Origin: Microcebus murinus
Taxonomy: Eukaryota; Chordata; Mammalia; Primates; Cheirogaleidae
DNA: 64,000 nt
Assembly (NCBI RefSeq): GCF_040939455.1
Contig: NC_134115.1
Coordinates: 22,266,727-22,330,726 of the forward strand
Direction: 5' to 3'
Positions 37,410-54,049 of the stretch are shown one piece after another. Numbering within the stretch: position 1 is the first letter of the stretch; every line of letters begins with the position of its first letter. The notes under the pieces were generated by a model, which ran no database searches, was not told the DNA's origin, and saw only the letters and a program-made list of their open reading frames with translations. Both the position numbers and the translations under genes were made by a program.

Positions 37410-37752
37410 TGACCAGGCGCAGTGGCTCACGCCTGTAGTCCTAGCACTCTGGGAGGCTGAGGCAGGCGGATAGCTCGAGGTCAGAAGTTCGAAACCAGCC
37501 TGAGCAAGATCGAGACCCGGTCTCTACTATAAATAGAAAGAAATTAATTGGCCAACTAATATATATAGAAAAAAAATTAGCTGGGCATGATGGCACATGC
37601 CTGTAGTCCCAGCTACTCAGGAGGCTGAGGCAGCAGGATTGCTTGAGCCTAGGAGTTTGAGGTTGCTGTGAGCTAGGCTGACGCCACGGCACTCACTCTA
37701 GCCTGGGCAACAAAGTGAGACTCTGTCTCAAAAAAAAAAAAAAAAAAAAAAA
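37410..37752 (+). mobile_element. Alu SINE, lemur type
   Basis: Full dimer with long A-tail. Duplication 'aagactggactagc' on both sides. Confidence 0.96.
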
Positions 37753-38037
37753 GACTGGACTAGCCAAAGAGAACACTCTGAAATCTCATTGTCTATTACA
37801 GGAAGGAAGACTGAGGAATGCAATCACACTTGGATGGATTTTTTTCACAAGATAGTGTCTGCCTCTCCAACTCATTCAAATTCCAAAGAAAATAAGTTAC
37901 AAGTTAATTTCTGTCTCCCAGGTCCATTCATTTCCCCTAAAAATCATTTACTACCTCTCAAAATTGCTATACCCACCCGCATCCCCACTTCCCCTATGAA
38001 GAAGGGGACCTCATCTGGACCTCACTTGGGTTAGTGG

Positions 38038-38601
38038 TGTGGGGTGAAGGGAAACTTTTCCCTTATCCTGGAAGGTTTGCTGAAAGATCAACTCACAATA
38101 AGGCAGATTAATCAGAGAAAGTGGTTTATTTACAGTGCGCACAGGGAGAATCAGAGAGTGATTACCCAATATCCCGATGGAGTGCAGAGTTTATATACCC
38201 TCATTTTAGAGGGGAGAGGGAGATGAGGAATATAGGTAATTCTATGTAGAGGCAATGTATGGTCACTGGGGAGGATAAATAGACACTTGAAGAATGAAGG
38301 GATGGAGGTAAACAGATTGACTTGGAAATGATTCTCTTTGCAAATTAAGTTAACCCGAGAGACAGGTATTATATTTAAATTGTTTTGACTCAGGTCTGGT
38401 TGCATTCTTGATCATCTTTCCTGGAGTATATTGAGATAACAGGGAGGGGAAGGGAAGTGGATTGTTCTTTTCTGATGGGTCTGGTTTTTTATGAAAAGGA
38501 AAATCCCCTTCCAAGGCTTGTTGATCTCTAAAGCCTTTAATTCAAAATACTCTTTATACCAAGAAGTCATATTTTGGGGTGAAATTTCCTGAGCTGCTTC
38601 A
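38038..38601 (-). mobile_element. Solo LTR family A, copy 2 (uninterrupted)
   Basis: 564 bp, TGTGGGGTGAAGG...GCTGCTTCA, with an exact 4-bp duplication GTGG (38034-38037 and 38602-38605). On the minus strand a TATA-like 'gagggtatataaactc' precedes an AATAAA (complement near 38125-38130). The 4-bp duplication and TG...CA ends fit a class I ERV. This copy is the best reference for the family in the window. No viral genes are attached. Confidence 0.9.
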
Positions 38602-38745
38602 GTGGGTAATCATTATGCAATTTCCTCAAGCTTATGCATGTTAAATAACTTTTGTATGCCGTTTTCTCCTATTAATCCACCATCATCAGTTCATTTTCAG
38701 TGAAACCTTAAAAAGAGGGTGGGAAGCTTTCTCTTGGCCCTTACG

Positions 38746-39516
<771 letters not shown>

Positions 39517-39711
39517 ACCTCTGGCTATTTAACAGGTTACTCATTACTGAGTAGCATGTGTGTAAAGAAACCTGTTCATCTGTCTATTGTCAGCTAATCC
39601 TTAGGCGCCCAAGCTATTGAACCTTAGTGGATAATGGAAAATTTTCCTTCCAACATTACACTGTGATAAATATTAAGGTGGATAAAAAAGGCTAGAACAC
39701 ATTTTATTGAA

Positions 39712-39976
39712 TTTTTTTTTTCCTGAAACGGGAGTCTCGCTCTGTTACCCCAGCCAGAGTGCTGTGGCATCAGCCTAGCTCACAGCAACCTCAAACTCCT
39801 GGGCTTAGGCAATCCTCCTGCCTCAGCCTCCCCAATAGCTGGGACTACAGACACGTGTCACCAGGCCCAGCTAATTTTTTCTATTTTTAGCAGAAACGGG
39901 GTCTCGCTCTTGTTCAAGCTGGTCACAAACTCCTGACCTCAAGTGATCCTCATGCCTCTGCCTCCCAGAGTGCTAG
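39712..39976 (-). mobile_element. Alu SINE, incomplete 5' end
   Basis: Reverse Alu ending at 'cccagagtgctagggg', missing the last 30 bp of the 5' end. No lemur internal segment. Confidence 0.88.
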
Positions 39977-40186
39977 GGGAAGTTTTAGTTCTAAACATAA
40001 AACAAAATAGGAAGCACCAAACTCCTTTTTAAACCCTTCAAAGAAATAGCAAATTATTATATGGAATATAGTGAAGAAAATCTCAAGATGCCTCCTGCTC
40101 CCTAGCCCCATTTCATCCTTTTGAATTTATGAGTTTATGCATCTAGGGTCGAAATATTACATGTTAAATAAAACATATGCTTTGTC

Positions 40187-40540
<354 letters not shown>

Positions 40541-40564
40541 TCACCATCCCACAGAGGATTTTTT

Positions 40565-40760
40565 TATTTTAGGAAAGCATGAAAGTGAAGTTTATTGAGG
40601 ACAAAAAGATTGGATTATAGGGCAAAAGCAAGACATAGGTTTACAGAGCATGATACATAAGCCACAGATGACAGCCTTGCAGCAGGGCAAGCAAAAAGAA
40701 AGGCAAAGAAGGGCTGGTTATGGTCTGCGTCTTGTTTTATAGTGCCCCCAGAGGAGGATT
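40565..40760 (-). mobile_element. LTR family D fragment, antisense
   Basis: 'ataggtttacagagcatgat' and 'gtgaagtttattgaggacaa' match 10275-10360 closely. Only the R/U5-side third of the repeat is present. Confidence 0.6.
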
Positions 40761-41349
40761 TTTCTAATTTATCTTTGGTGTCATCTACTATAATAGACTA
40801 TTTTACATTTTTGAATGAAAGGTAGGGCAAAGAAAATTATCCATTGCATTAGTGAACTTTTACATTTTTTACTTCAGCATCGCAATTATACTGGCCACAG
40901 TCAGAGGAAAAGCAGAACCAGGATCCTCATGGGAAACATTGTATAACGTGTGTGATCATTACTCCCCCTGCAATGTCTTGCCCAGTGATGTCAGTGATGC
41001 AACACAATCCTGTTTTGCTAACACTACTTTGGCTTCCAAATGCCATTTCCCTCCTGTTTAAAAAATATTAGGTCATCACAGGACTCTGGTTTCTAGTCCA
41101 GCATGTAAGGATCTTAGAAGTTGCCATGCTAACAAATAAACGAAAAAACCAATATCGCTTCTGAGATCTTGCAGAGAAATGAGGTTACAGGACAAACTGC
41201 TGCCCCCCAAATTAGAGAGAAAGATAGGTATGTACAGAGAATCACAATTCGCCAGAACAGAATCTCACGAGCAGGAACCTCTGCAGGAACCAGTTATAGA
41301 GTAGAAAAACTGAACTTGAACTGATGAACGCCTGGAGGCTCAGTTTGTA
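40761..41349. other. Intergenic, nothing recognised
   Basis: No supported gene or named repeat. Confidence 0.4.
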
Positions 41350-41355
41350 CATATC

Positions 41356-41700
<345 letters not shown>

Positions 41701-41713
41701 CATATCTATGATT

Positions 41714-42060
41714 TAAAAACTACAGAGAGGCCCCAACACTTACCTCCTGCAGCTCTAGCAGGTTTTTAAGGTGACTATCAGAAAAATCCCCTCAGGCTTC
41801 CAGAAGGGGAAAGGGGGATAACTGTTTTGAAACACACCAGAGCATTCTGTTCTTCTTAACAAAGTCTGCACTAAAGAGAAGCTATTTTGCTATAGTATAC
41901 CCTATTGGGATTTTGTCAGAGCCTAACTGACATGAGGGAAGTGAAATGCCCAACTCCAGCCCTCTCTAGCCATCCTGTCCCAGCTGAGGTGGGAAAAAAA
42001 AAAATCCAAGAAGCACCTATGAAGTTCACCGCCAAAAGACACTAAAAGACTGGTTCACTA
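41714..42060. other. Intergenic, nothing recognised
   Basis: No supported gene or named repeat. Confidence 0.4.
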
Positions 42061-42074
42061 AAAGATTGAGATCT

Positions 42075-42354
<280 letters not shown>

Positions 42355-42379
42355 TAACCCAAAAAACAAACCATAGAAG

Positions 42380-42575
42380 GTATAATACAACACCAAGAGT
42401 GAACCTTTGTGTAAATGAACTTTGGGTGATAATATATGAATGTAGGCTTATTAACACGTGTATACTCTAGTGCTGGATATTTATAGTAGTGGAGGCTGGT
42501 GGGGGAGAGAGTATATAGGAAATCTCTTCTCAATTTTTCTGTGAACCTAAAACTGCTCAAAAAAATGAAGTCTAT
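42380..42575 (+). mobile_element. Old L1 3' end (sense)
   Basis: 'aactttgggtgataatatat' and 'gtgaacctaaaactgctcaa' then 'aatgaagtctattt' are the conserved last 150 bp of an L1M-type element. Confidence 0.7.
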
Positions 42576-42609
42576 TTAAAGGGGAAAAAATATCAGCCAA
42601 ACAGAACTC

Positions 42610-42935
42610 ACTAGCTGGTTTGGTTATCTATTTTGCAGAATAAACTGCCCCAAAATTTAATAACTTAAAGCATGCATTATTTCTAATGATTCTGTGGGCA
42701 ACCTGGGGCTCAGCTGAGTGGTTCTTCTGGCAGCTCATCAGGGGCTGCAATGTCCAAGATACTCCAGGTTTCTCTCCACGTGTCTCTTTCTCTGGTAGGG
42801 TAGCTGGACTCATATGGTACCTAGCTTTAAGAGCATTCAGAACATATCAAGTGGATGTTGCAGCTCTCTGTAAGCCAACCTTTGAAGTTACACAATATCA
42901 CTTCTCCCAAATTCTATTGATCAAATTTCAAGGCC
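42610..42935 (-). mobile_element. Old LTR/MaLR-like fragment, antisense
   Basis: 'gattctgtgggcaacctggg' and 'ctcagctgagtggttcttct' belong to a common mammalian interspersed repeat in this orientation. Class is tentative. Confidence 0.4.
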
Positions 42936-42941
42936 AGGTCA

Positions 42942-43288
42942 GTTTTTTTTTTTTTTGTTTGTTTTTTGTTTTTTTTTTGAGACAGAGTCTCACTTTGTTG
43001 CCCGGGCTAGAGTGAGTGCCGTGGCGTCAGCCTAGCTCACAGCAACCTCAAACTCCTGGGCTCGAGTGATCCTTCTGCCTCAGCCTCCCGGGTAGCTGGG
43101 ACTACAGGCATGCGCCACCATGCCCGGCTAATTTTTTATATATATATCAGTTGGCCAATTAATTTCTTTCTATTTATAGTAGAGACGGGGTCTCGCTCAG
43201 GCTGGTTTTGAACTCCTGACCTTGAGCAATCCGCCCGCCTCGGCCTCCCAAGAGCTAGGATTACAGGCGTGAGCCACAGCGCCCGGCC
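42942..43288 (-). mobile_element. Alu SINE, lemur type
   Basis: Reverse dimer. Duplication 'ccaggtcagttttt'/'ccaggtcagtttta'. Confidence 0.96.
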
Positions 43289-43761
43289 TCCAGGTCAGTT
43301 TTATGGGTAGGGAAAATGGGCTCTCCCTCTCAGTAGGACTGGAAAAGAATTTAAGGGCATTTTTAATCTACCACATTATCTTTTATTCAAATGGTGACAC
43401 TTTCCAATCTAAAGCACCCCACATATGCTTTTATTTTTTCTTTTCAAACTATAGTTATAGTCTCTGATGAAAATAACTCAGTAGATAAGAGAAGTTTTCT
43501 GTGCAGCTGTATTATTTTAGACATTTGGCAGAAAAAAGTGGCAAGCCCTAAAATTTCACATTGTCATCGTGAAAAAGGAGAAAGGAAACATCAATAATTT
43601 TGAAGATAAACCGAAATAATTAGATAAATAGTTGTTACTTTTGGTAACATCTATATTTTTACCATGGCAAACATCTATATTTTACCATGTGGCAAAGGTG
43701 TCATGAATATGAATGAACACAAGACAGAAGGCTCTCATTAACTCTAAAGAATGGCTAATTT

Positions 43762-44073
43762 GGCTGGGCGTGGTGGCTCAGGCCTGTAATCTTAGCACTT
43801 TGGGAGGCCAGGCGGGCAGATCATTTGAGTTCAGGAGTTCGAGACCAGCCTGAGCAAGAGTGAGACCCCATCTCTACTAAAAATAGAAAGAAATTAATTG
43901 GCCAAATAAAAATATATAGAAAAAATTAGCCGGGCATGGTGGCTCATGCCTGTAGTCCCAGCTACTCGGGAGGCTGAGGCAGAAGGATCACTTAAGCCTA
44001 GGAGTTTGAGGTTGCTGTGAGCTAGGCTGATGGCCACGATACTCTGTCTCAAAATAATAATAATAAAAAAAAA
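43762..44073 (+). mobile_element. Alu SINE, lemur type
   Basis: Dimer with a deletion near the right end ('gctgatggccacgatactct') and an (AAT)n tail. Flank 'ggctaattt'/'gactaattt'. Confidence 0.93.
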
Positions 44074-45298
44074 AGACTAATTTCACAAAAAGTAAATCCT
44101 GCCTTAAAAAAGGAAGTTTTTTTGAACAGAGGTAAAATTTCATCTCCAGAATCTGAGAAGTATTTACCTATTATTGTGAAAAGATTCTAGTAAAATCTTT
44201 ACTGGATAAGTAAATTTCCTCCTAGAAAATTTTTCTTATCTCTCTTCCCTAAAAGTTTTAGCATATCTTCTTCTCTTATACCATCATTGTGCCAAATTAT
44301 AATTAAAAACATTTTCTAAATGGAAAAGAAGTCTGAATTCTTCTGTATAATTCTAGTTCTCTTCTCCTCTTTCTTCTCCTTCTCCATCTTATTCTTCTTT
44401 AGTGAAACATGTATTCAAAGGAAGCACCAAAAAACATTAACTTTCCAAATTAGAACAGTCTTTTTATCAAACACTTTTGAGGAAGGAGGTAGAATACATC
44501 GGTCATGCCTCACCAAAGAACCAAATCCAAGCCAAGCGAATGAAGCAGTGAGCAAAACAAACTTTTCTGAGTATAAGATTCTCCTGTGTCTAGCACAGTA
44601 ACTGATAAAAACAACCTAATTTGCTAACTTTAGTTCTAATTTCAGAAGTCAGTAAAATGAAAAATAATGTGGTAATATGCCACCTTGTGGATACATGAGG
44701 AATGATTTCTTGTAGTGAGTTTTTTTTGTTTGTTTTTGGTGGTGAGAATTTAACATTGTATTTTTGGGTTTTTTTAATGTATTAGACAAGCAATAATTGC
44801 TTAGTACAAAAACAAAACATAAAACAAAACAAAATATTACACAGGAAATACACAAAGAACACTGGTTACTTAAATATTTGTGTAATAGAAATAAAAAAAG
44901 TAATCATCCCAAACATGGAGTGTACCCTCTTGGTGCAGCACAATAGAAGAGTGAATGAATAAATTTTGCTTAAAAATCTGATGTTTTAGGTCAGCTGTTG
45001 GCTTCCAGGCCTGGCCTGACATTAGTGTCTGATCTTCTGGAGAAATTAACATTTCATGTGAGTAGAAGGTGATAAATTTTGGGTTACATTCCATACAGGT
45101 ATAAAAATCATTTATTAGTACTACTGATAATCCTTCATTTCCATGAGTGAGGTGTATTTATTAAACAATCAGCTAAACAAACATTTCAGGACATGTTTTT
45201 ATAAGGTAGCTGAACATAGAAGACAGACCTGGAGATCAGTTAACTTTTCTAGAAAAAGTGACTTTGGGTCCCCTATCAAAGGGTGGGATCACTTCTCA
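44074..45298. other. Intergenic, nothing recognised
   Basis: About 1.2 kb, AT-rich, without a supported gene or repeat. This is one of the longer unassigned stretches. Confidence 0.4.
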
Positions 45299-45302
45299 GT
45301 AT

Positions 45303-45782
45303 TGTTACTGAAAGTTCAGCACTTGTCCCCAAGTCTGCAACAGAAGAATGAGGACAAGTGGTGTGAGAAGGGAAGAGAAGTTTATTAATTTGTCAGCAAA
45401 GAGGAGGTTGGCAGACTCCTGTCTCAAAGTACCAACATCCTTCTTCTGAGCAGAAGTACAGGGCTTTAAATTTTTGACCAATTCTATCTTTGGCTAAGAC
45501 AATCTCATGACCTCTGCTCAGATTCATCCCACCTTCTTAAGGCAATCTTGTGACTTCTGCCTGGATTAATCTCAGCTTCTGCTAAACTGATCTCATGATC
45601 TCCACCCAGACAATCTCTTGAGCAATCTCCTGTGGCACAAAGAGCAAAAAGCATTCTTCCACCCCTTCTGACCACAGGCCTGAGGCAGAGACACAGGTCC
45701 TAGTTCTCCAAAAGGAGTGGGGGATGTTTGAAACAGACATAAAACATTTTTGCCATTTTTTAAAGCCATTTCTTCTGTTACA
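45303..45782 (-). mobile_element. Solo LTR family C, copy 1
   Basis: 480 bp, TGTTACTGAAAGTTC...CTTCTGTTACA, with exact 4-bp duplication GTAT (45299-45302 and 45783-45786). On the minus strand it starts TGTAACAGAAG. ERV class I by duplication size. A second copy is at 53394. Confidence 0.88.
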
Positions 45783-45938
45783 GTATTTTATAAATTCTCC
45801 CTGTCATTTTGGGTTTAGCAAGTCCAGGGCTTTCAGGCTCAGTTTCCTTTACTGCAAAATAATACTGGTAGACCAGATTAGCAATTTTCTAACTGTGTGC
45901 TTCAAGAGGTTCCAAAAATATTCAATCTAAATTTTATT

Positions 45939-46120
45939 TAAAAATATGTTTTTACTGCTGGTGGCTCTGTAAAAAAAATGAAAAAAAAAAATAAAAAAAA
46001 AAAAATAAAAATATGTTTTACATTGGATGGCAAGATGTATAATAGAAATAAGAAAAAGAATGAATAAAATTATTTATTAAAAAAATAAAATTAAAATAAA
46101 TAAATAAATATGTTTTACAA
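45939..46120 (+). mobile_element. Two short polyA retroinsertions at one target
   Basis: Three copies of 'aaatatgtttt' (about 45942, 46008 and 46106) separate two inserts. The first has about 16 bp ('ctgctggtggctctgt') and an A-rich tail. The second is about 85 bp ('attggatggcaagatgtata' and on) with an A-rich tail. The left junction 'ttt/aaaaatatg' is a perfect L1 nick site. Confidence 0.7.
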
Positions 46121-46263
46121 ATTTAGTTTTCACAATGTTATTTTAAAATACATATTTTATGAAGTTAGTATTATAGGAGTGAAGGAAAACTTCTCCTATC
46201 CCCCTGAAAGTTCATTGAAAGATCAACCCACAATTAAGGCAGATTAATAAAAGTCATTTACTT

Positions 46264-47218
46264 TGTGAACTAAAATAAAATTTTAAGGCTCATTCACCCC
46301 CACCCCCACCAGCTGACTAAATGGACCCTCTGGTGGCTAAAGGAATATCCTAAAACTAAATTGCCTGCCAGGAGGAAGAAGGTCAGACATGCCTTATCAT
46401 AACCCCCTCCCTTCTTGGGGACATCCTTTGTAACCCATTAACAGGCCTAAGGGTATGCAAGAAAAATCTGTGGGTCCTCAATTTACATAACCAATCTATG
46501 TCCTGTGGCTTATCTCTGATAATAGTTCCTTATGTGGAAACATTCCAAGCCTTTAGACAAAGTTTCATGTCTTGAACCAATTACAAACCAAAAAGTCTTT
46601 AAACCCACCTATGACCTGTAAGCCCCTCACTTTGAGACCGCCCACCCTTTTCTGGCCAAAACAATGAATGCTTCCCACGTATTGATTTATGACTTTACCT
46701 GTAATCTCTGCCTCCCTGAAATGTATAAAACCAAAGTGTAACCCAGCCACATCGAATCCACTTGCTTAAGGCCTCTTGGGTGTGGCTCCGGATCATGATC
46801 CTCAAATTTGGCTTAGAGTAAATCTCTTTAAAATCATTTTACAGAGTTTAGGCCTGGCGTGGTGGCTCATGCCTGTAATCCTAGCACTCTGGGAGGCCGA
46901 GGTGGATGGATCGCTCAAGGTCAGGAGTTCGAAACCAGACTGAGCAAGAGTGAGACCCCATCTCTACTAAAAATAGAAAGAAATTAATTGGCCAAATAAA
47001 AATACATAGAAAAAATTAGCCGGGCATGGTGGCGCATGCCTATAGTCCCAGCTACTTGGGAGGCTGAGCCAGAAGGATTACTTGAGCCCAGGAGTTTGAG
47101 GTTGCTGTGAGCTAGGCTGATGCCACAGCACTCTAGCCTGAGCAACAGAGTGAGACTCTGTCTCCAAAAAAAAATTAAAATTACTTTACAGAGTTTGGCT
47201 CTTTTTTCCTTTGACAAC
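46264..47218 (+). mobile_element. MER4-like ERV1 solo LTR (family B, copy 2)
   Basis: Starts TGTGAACTAAAATAAAATTT; 'aaatgtataaaaccaaagtg' is the promoter region, as in copy 1. Ends near 'tttgacaacca'. Split by an Alu. Confidence 0.8.
46851..47175 (+). mobile_element. Alu SINE, lemur type, third level of nesting
   Basis: Dimer inside LTR-B inside LTR-A. Duplication 'ttttacagagttt'/'ctttacagagttt'. Confidence 0.95.
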
Positions 47219-47715
47219 CATGAGCATGGGGAGAATCACAGAGGGATTACTCAACATCTCAATGGGATCCAGATAGTTTTATACCTGTCTTTTTGGAGGT
47301 TAGGGGAAGATGAGGAGTATAGGTAATTCTGTTTTGGGGTAATAAATGGTCACTAAGGAGGATGAATGGATGGGGGAAACAGATTGACTTGTAAATGATT
47401 CTCTTTGGGGATAAAATTAACCTGAGAGATAAGTATTCTGTTTAAAATGATTTGGGCCAGGTCTGTTTGCATTCTCCTGATCTTTTTCCCTGCAATATAG
47501 TGAGATTACAGGAGAAGGGAAGTCAATTGTTCTTTTGATAGGTTTCTGCAGACAGAAGGAAAGCCACTTCCAATGCTTTTAGATCTTTAAGTGCCTTTAA
47601 TTCAAAATACTCTTTATACCAAGGAGTCATATTTTGGGGTGAAATTTCCTGAGCTCCTTCAGTATGATAAAACAGTGCAAACAGTGATATGAACCAAATT
47701 TGGATGTAGTAGAGA

Positions 47716-48665
<950 letters not shown>

Positions 48666-48682
48666 CTACAAAATATATTTTC

Positions 48683-49018
<336 letters not shown>

Positions 49019-49051
49019 AAACAAAATATATTTTCATTAATCAATATCACT

Positions 49052-49233
49052 TGTTTTTTTTGTTTTTTTGTGTTTTTTTGAGACAGAGTTGCCCAGCTAA
49101 TTCCTTTCTGTTTTTAGTAGAGATGGGTCTCACTCTTGCTCAGACTAGTTTCGAACTCCTGACCCTGAGTGATCCACCCGCCTTGGCCTCCTAGAGTGCT
49201 AGGGTTACAGGCGTGAGCCACCACACCCGGCCG
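49052..49233 (-). mobile_element. Alu SINE with large internal deletion
   Basis: T-rich tail and 'gagacagagttgcccagcta' join directly to 'attcctttctgtttttagta', so about 130 bp of the right half is missing. Flanks 'atatcacttg' on both sides. Confidence 0.88.
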
Positions 49234-49249
49234 ATATCACTTGCTTTTA

Positions 49250-49430
49250 AGCTGAGTGTGGTAGCACATGCTTATACCCCCACCTACTCAGAAAGCTGAA
49301 GCAAGAGGATCATGTAAGGCCAGGAGTTGGAAACTGTACTGCTCTATAACTATGCCTGTGAGTAGCCACTGCACTTTAGCCTGGACTACATAGCGAGACT
49401 CCATCCTTAAAAATAAATAAATAAATAAAA
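49250..49430 (+). mobile_element. Old Alu monomer-like element
   Basis: 'gctgagtgtggtagcacatg' to 'tagcctggactacatagcga' and a (TAAA)n tail. 'atcacttg' precedes it and recurs after its tail. Confidence 0.75.
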
Positions 49431-49589
49431 CATCACTTGTGTTCTATCTTGGGCTTTCATGTGAGATGTTACATGTGTGTTTTTAAAGGTGGAATTCTAA
49501 AGACATTTTCACTTAGCCAACTCATTCGTATTGTAATCTGGTTATAATAAATTCTCTACAACAGATCAACAAGTAATCATCATAATAAT

Positions 49590-50370
49590 AGCTAACACAG
49601 AATTCTTACTACACTGATTTAGTTGCTTTCCATGCATTAAGCCTTAAATCTTTCAAACGCTTTATGAGGTGCTATGGTGGTGTAAAAAGAAGATAAAAAT
49701 CTCAGAATCCCCTCCTCCCAACTTCTTCTGCAAAAGAGAAGGTAAAGGCCCTAGGCACCTGTGAAGAACTGGCCCCATGGATCATTCATTAAGCAAATTC
49801 CTTGCTGGCCTCCCATAAGCAAGGACATGCAAATTATAACTTTAGATCTGCAGGCTGTGTCTAGCTTCTAAAAACTAAAGTGTGTTCTGATTCCACACTA
49901 ATAATGAATTATAAGTTTATCTTCACATGTGCCAAATAGAGACAAGATAGTATCAGACATTCTTCCATCTACCCAGGGATATCTACATAATTGATATTTT
50001 CTTCACTCCCTTTTTTCTCCTCTAACATTTGCTTCTTCTAATGTAAAATGTAGGCTTTTCTGGGTCTCACGAGAATGTAACTATTTTGTCTCACTACCTT
50101 ATCTCCTCTTTTTTTTCTTTCTGTATGCTTTTAAATGCCAAAACCTTCAAATTCTCCTTCAGAAAAACATCCACAGCTTTGTCTGTGATTGGTGTTTTTC
50201 CCTGGCATATCTTCAACTTTGGCTTAATAAACCACTGTTGATTGAGATTTTTGCCTCAGTCACTTATTTTGGGTTGACAGTGATTATTCCTTTCTGACAG
50301 ACAGGAATCTGGGGCACAAAGAGGTTACTTAATTGTGCTGAAAGAAGTAGTAAAGGCAGGGTCTCTCTGT
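49590..50370 (-). mobile_element. MIR fragment split by an LTR
   Basis: Left part 'catgcattaagccttaaatc' and right part 'gaatctggggcacaaagagg' plus 'ttacttaattgtgctg' are two halves of an antisense MIR. The LTR at 49681-50279 lies between them. Confidence 0.6.
49681..50279 (+). mobile_element. Solo LTR family F (sense) inside MIR
   Basis: 599 bp, TGTAAAAAGAAG...GGGTTGACA, with duplication GTGG/GTGA. 'ttggcttaataaaccactgt' carries AATAAA before a short U5 ending 'tattttgggttgaca'. Class I ERV by structure. Confidence 0.75.
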
Positions 50371-50765
50371 TACCTACTACTAAGATCTATCACCTCTCAA
50401 TAGAATCCTCCTATTCTGGTTGGTGTATTACACATTCCTGCCTTGGAAACATGACTACAGAAACTCATCCCAGCTTGACATTTTTCTTTCTTCTTCTCTG
50501 TTTAGCTGATTCACATGTGACGATGAGGAGAATATTCTCCTTCACCCAGGAAGTTTCACTGAAAGACCAACTCACAATAAGGCAGGGTAATAAATGAAAG
50601 AGATTTATTAATATTTACCGTGCGCACCCGGAGAATCACAGAGTGACTGCCTAATATCTTGGGGTGCAGAAGTTTACAAACCCTCATTTTAGAGGGGAGG
50701 AGGAGATGAGGAATATAGGTAATTTTTGTTTACGGGCAATAAATGGTTGCTAGGGAGGATGGATA

Positions 50766-52413
<1,648 letters not shown>

Positions 52414-52691
52414 TAGATACTTGGGAGAATGAATAGATGGTGGGAACAGATTAACTTGTCAATGATTCTCTTTACAAAGTAAATTAACCTGAGAGACAGG
52501 TATTATATTTAAAATTCTCTGGGTAGATCTGGTTGAATTTTTGATCTTCTTTTCTGTAATACATTGAACAGGGAGGGGAAAGGAACTGGATTGTTCTCTT
52601 TTTAGTGGGTCTGGTTTTATGAAGAAAGAGGGAAAGCCCTTTCTAAGGCCTATTGATCTCTAAGAGTCTTTAATTCAAAATACTCTTTATA

Positions 52692-53029
<338 letters not shown>

Positions 53030-53393
53030 AAAATACTCTTTATACCAAGGACTCATATTTTAGTTTGAAATCTCCCAAGCTCCTTCAACACACATCCCAG
53101 GGTTCCAGCTCAAATCCCACCTCTCTGGGAGTCATTGTCCAGCATACCTGACTCACAGGGCTCCCTTGCTCTCTGGCCCACTATAGCAAGAATTGTCTCA
53201 CACTATAAAACCTATTTTTAAAGGCCCAGGAGTGAGTTAAAGGAACTGGAAAATTCCCTAGGACTCCCCGCTAGAGTGTGTGGAGGCAAGAGCCAGGGGA
53301 CTGATAGGGGAGAATCTATAAACAATGGTTTATTTTATTTATTTATTTACTTATTCATTTATCTAAGAGACAGGCTCTCTTTCACCAGTGCTG

Positions 53394-54049
53394 TGCTACT
53401 GAAAACTTGGCACTTGTCCTTGAGGCCACATCAGAAGAATGAGATCAAGTGTTTTGAGAAAGAGTTTATTCCTTTGCTGTCAAAGGAGGAAAAATGGTAG
53501 CTCCTATCTCAAAATCCAAATTTCCTGAACATAAGCAGAAATACAGAGCTTGTAAAGGGAGGGCCCTCAGTTCTAGGCTACTGTGTTAATGATTTTAATC
53601 ATCCCATCTCTGCCACAGACAAAGCCCTGGGCCCACCTGGAGGTCTGGGGCAGGCCTGGGATGGCTGAACTATCTCCTTTAACAAAAGACTTAACCTGCT
53701 TCTCCAAACCATTGGCCCAAGGCAGGGAAGAGGTGCTTTAGTTCTCAAAAAGGAGTGGAGGGGCTGGGCAGACCACTCCTGTAATCCTAGCATTCTGGTA
53801 GGCTGAGGTGGGAAGATGGCTCAAGGTCAGGAGTTTGAAACCAGCCTGATCAAGAGTGAGACCCCCATCTCTACTAAAAATAGAAATAAATTAATTGGAC
53901 AACTAAAAATACATAGACAAAATTAGCTGGGGATGGCAGCGCATGCCTGTAGACTCTGCCTCAAAAAAAAAAAAAAAAAGAGTGGAGGATGTTTTAAAGA
54001 CACATAGAATAATTTTGCCATTTTTTCCCCCAGGCCACTTTGTGTTACA
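53394..54049 (-). mobile_element. Solo LTR family C, copy 2, inside an Alu
   Basis: TGCTACTGAAAACTTGGC...TTTGTGTTACA with exact 4-bp duplication GCTG (53390-53393 and 54050-54053). It aligns with copy 1 along its length. A younger, internally deleted Alu is nested at 53762. Confidence 0.88.
53762..53979 (+). mobile_element. Alu SINE with internal deletions
   Basis: 'ggctgggcagaccactcctg' to an A17 tail, lacking most of the right half. Flanks 'ggagtggagg'/'agagtggagg'. Confidence 0.9.

Larger units (their letters stand above)
37212..38745 (+). mobile_element. Solo LTR family E, copy 2, carrying an Alu and LTR-A
   Basis: Starts TGTTGGGACTCAGAAAATGA, as in copy 1 at 28185, and ends near 'ctcttggcccttacg'. 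The LTR is in three pieces separated by an Alu (37410-37752) and by the family-A LTR (38038-38601). Confidence 0.7.
46172..47661 (-). mobile_element. Solo LTR family A, copy 3, carrying a MER4-like LTR
   Basis: Pieces 46172-46263 and 47219-47661 join to a family-A LTR. Exact duplication GTAT at 46168-46171 and 47662-47665. The left TG is mutated to TA. The gap holds LTR-B, which holds an Alu. Confidence 0.87.
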
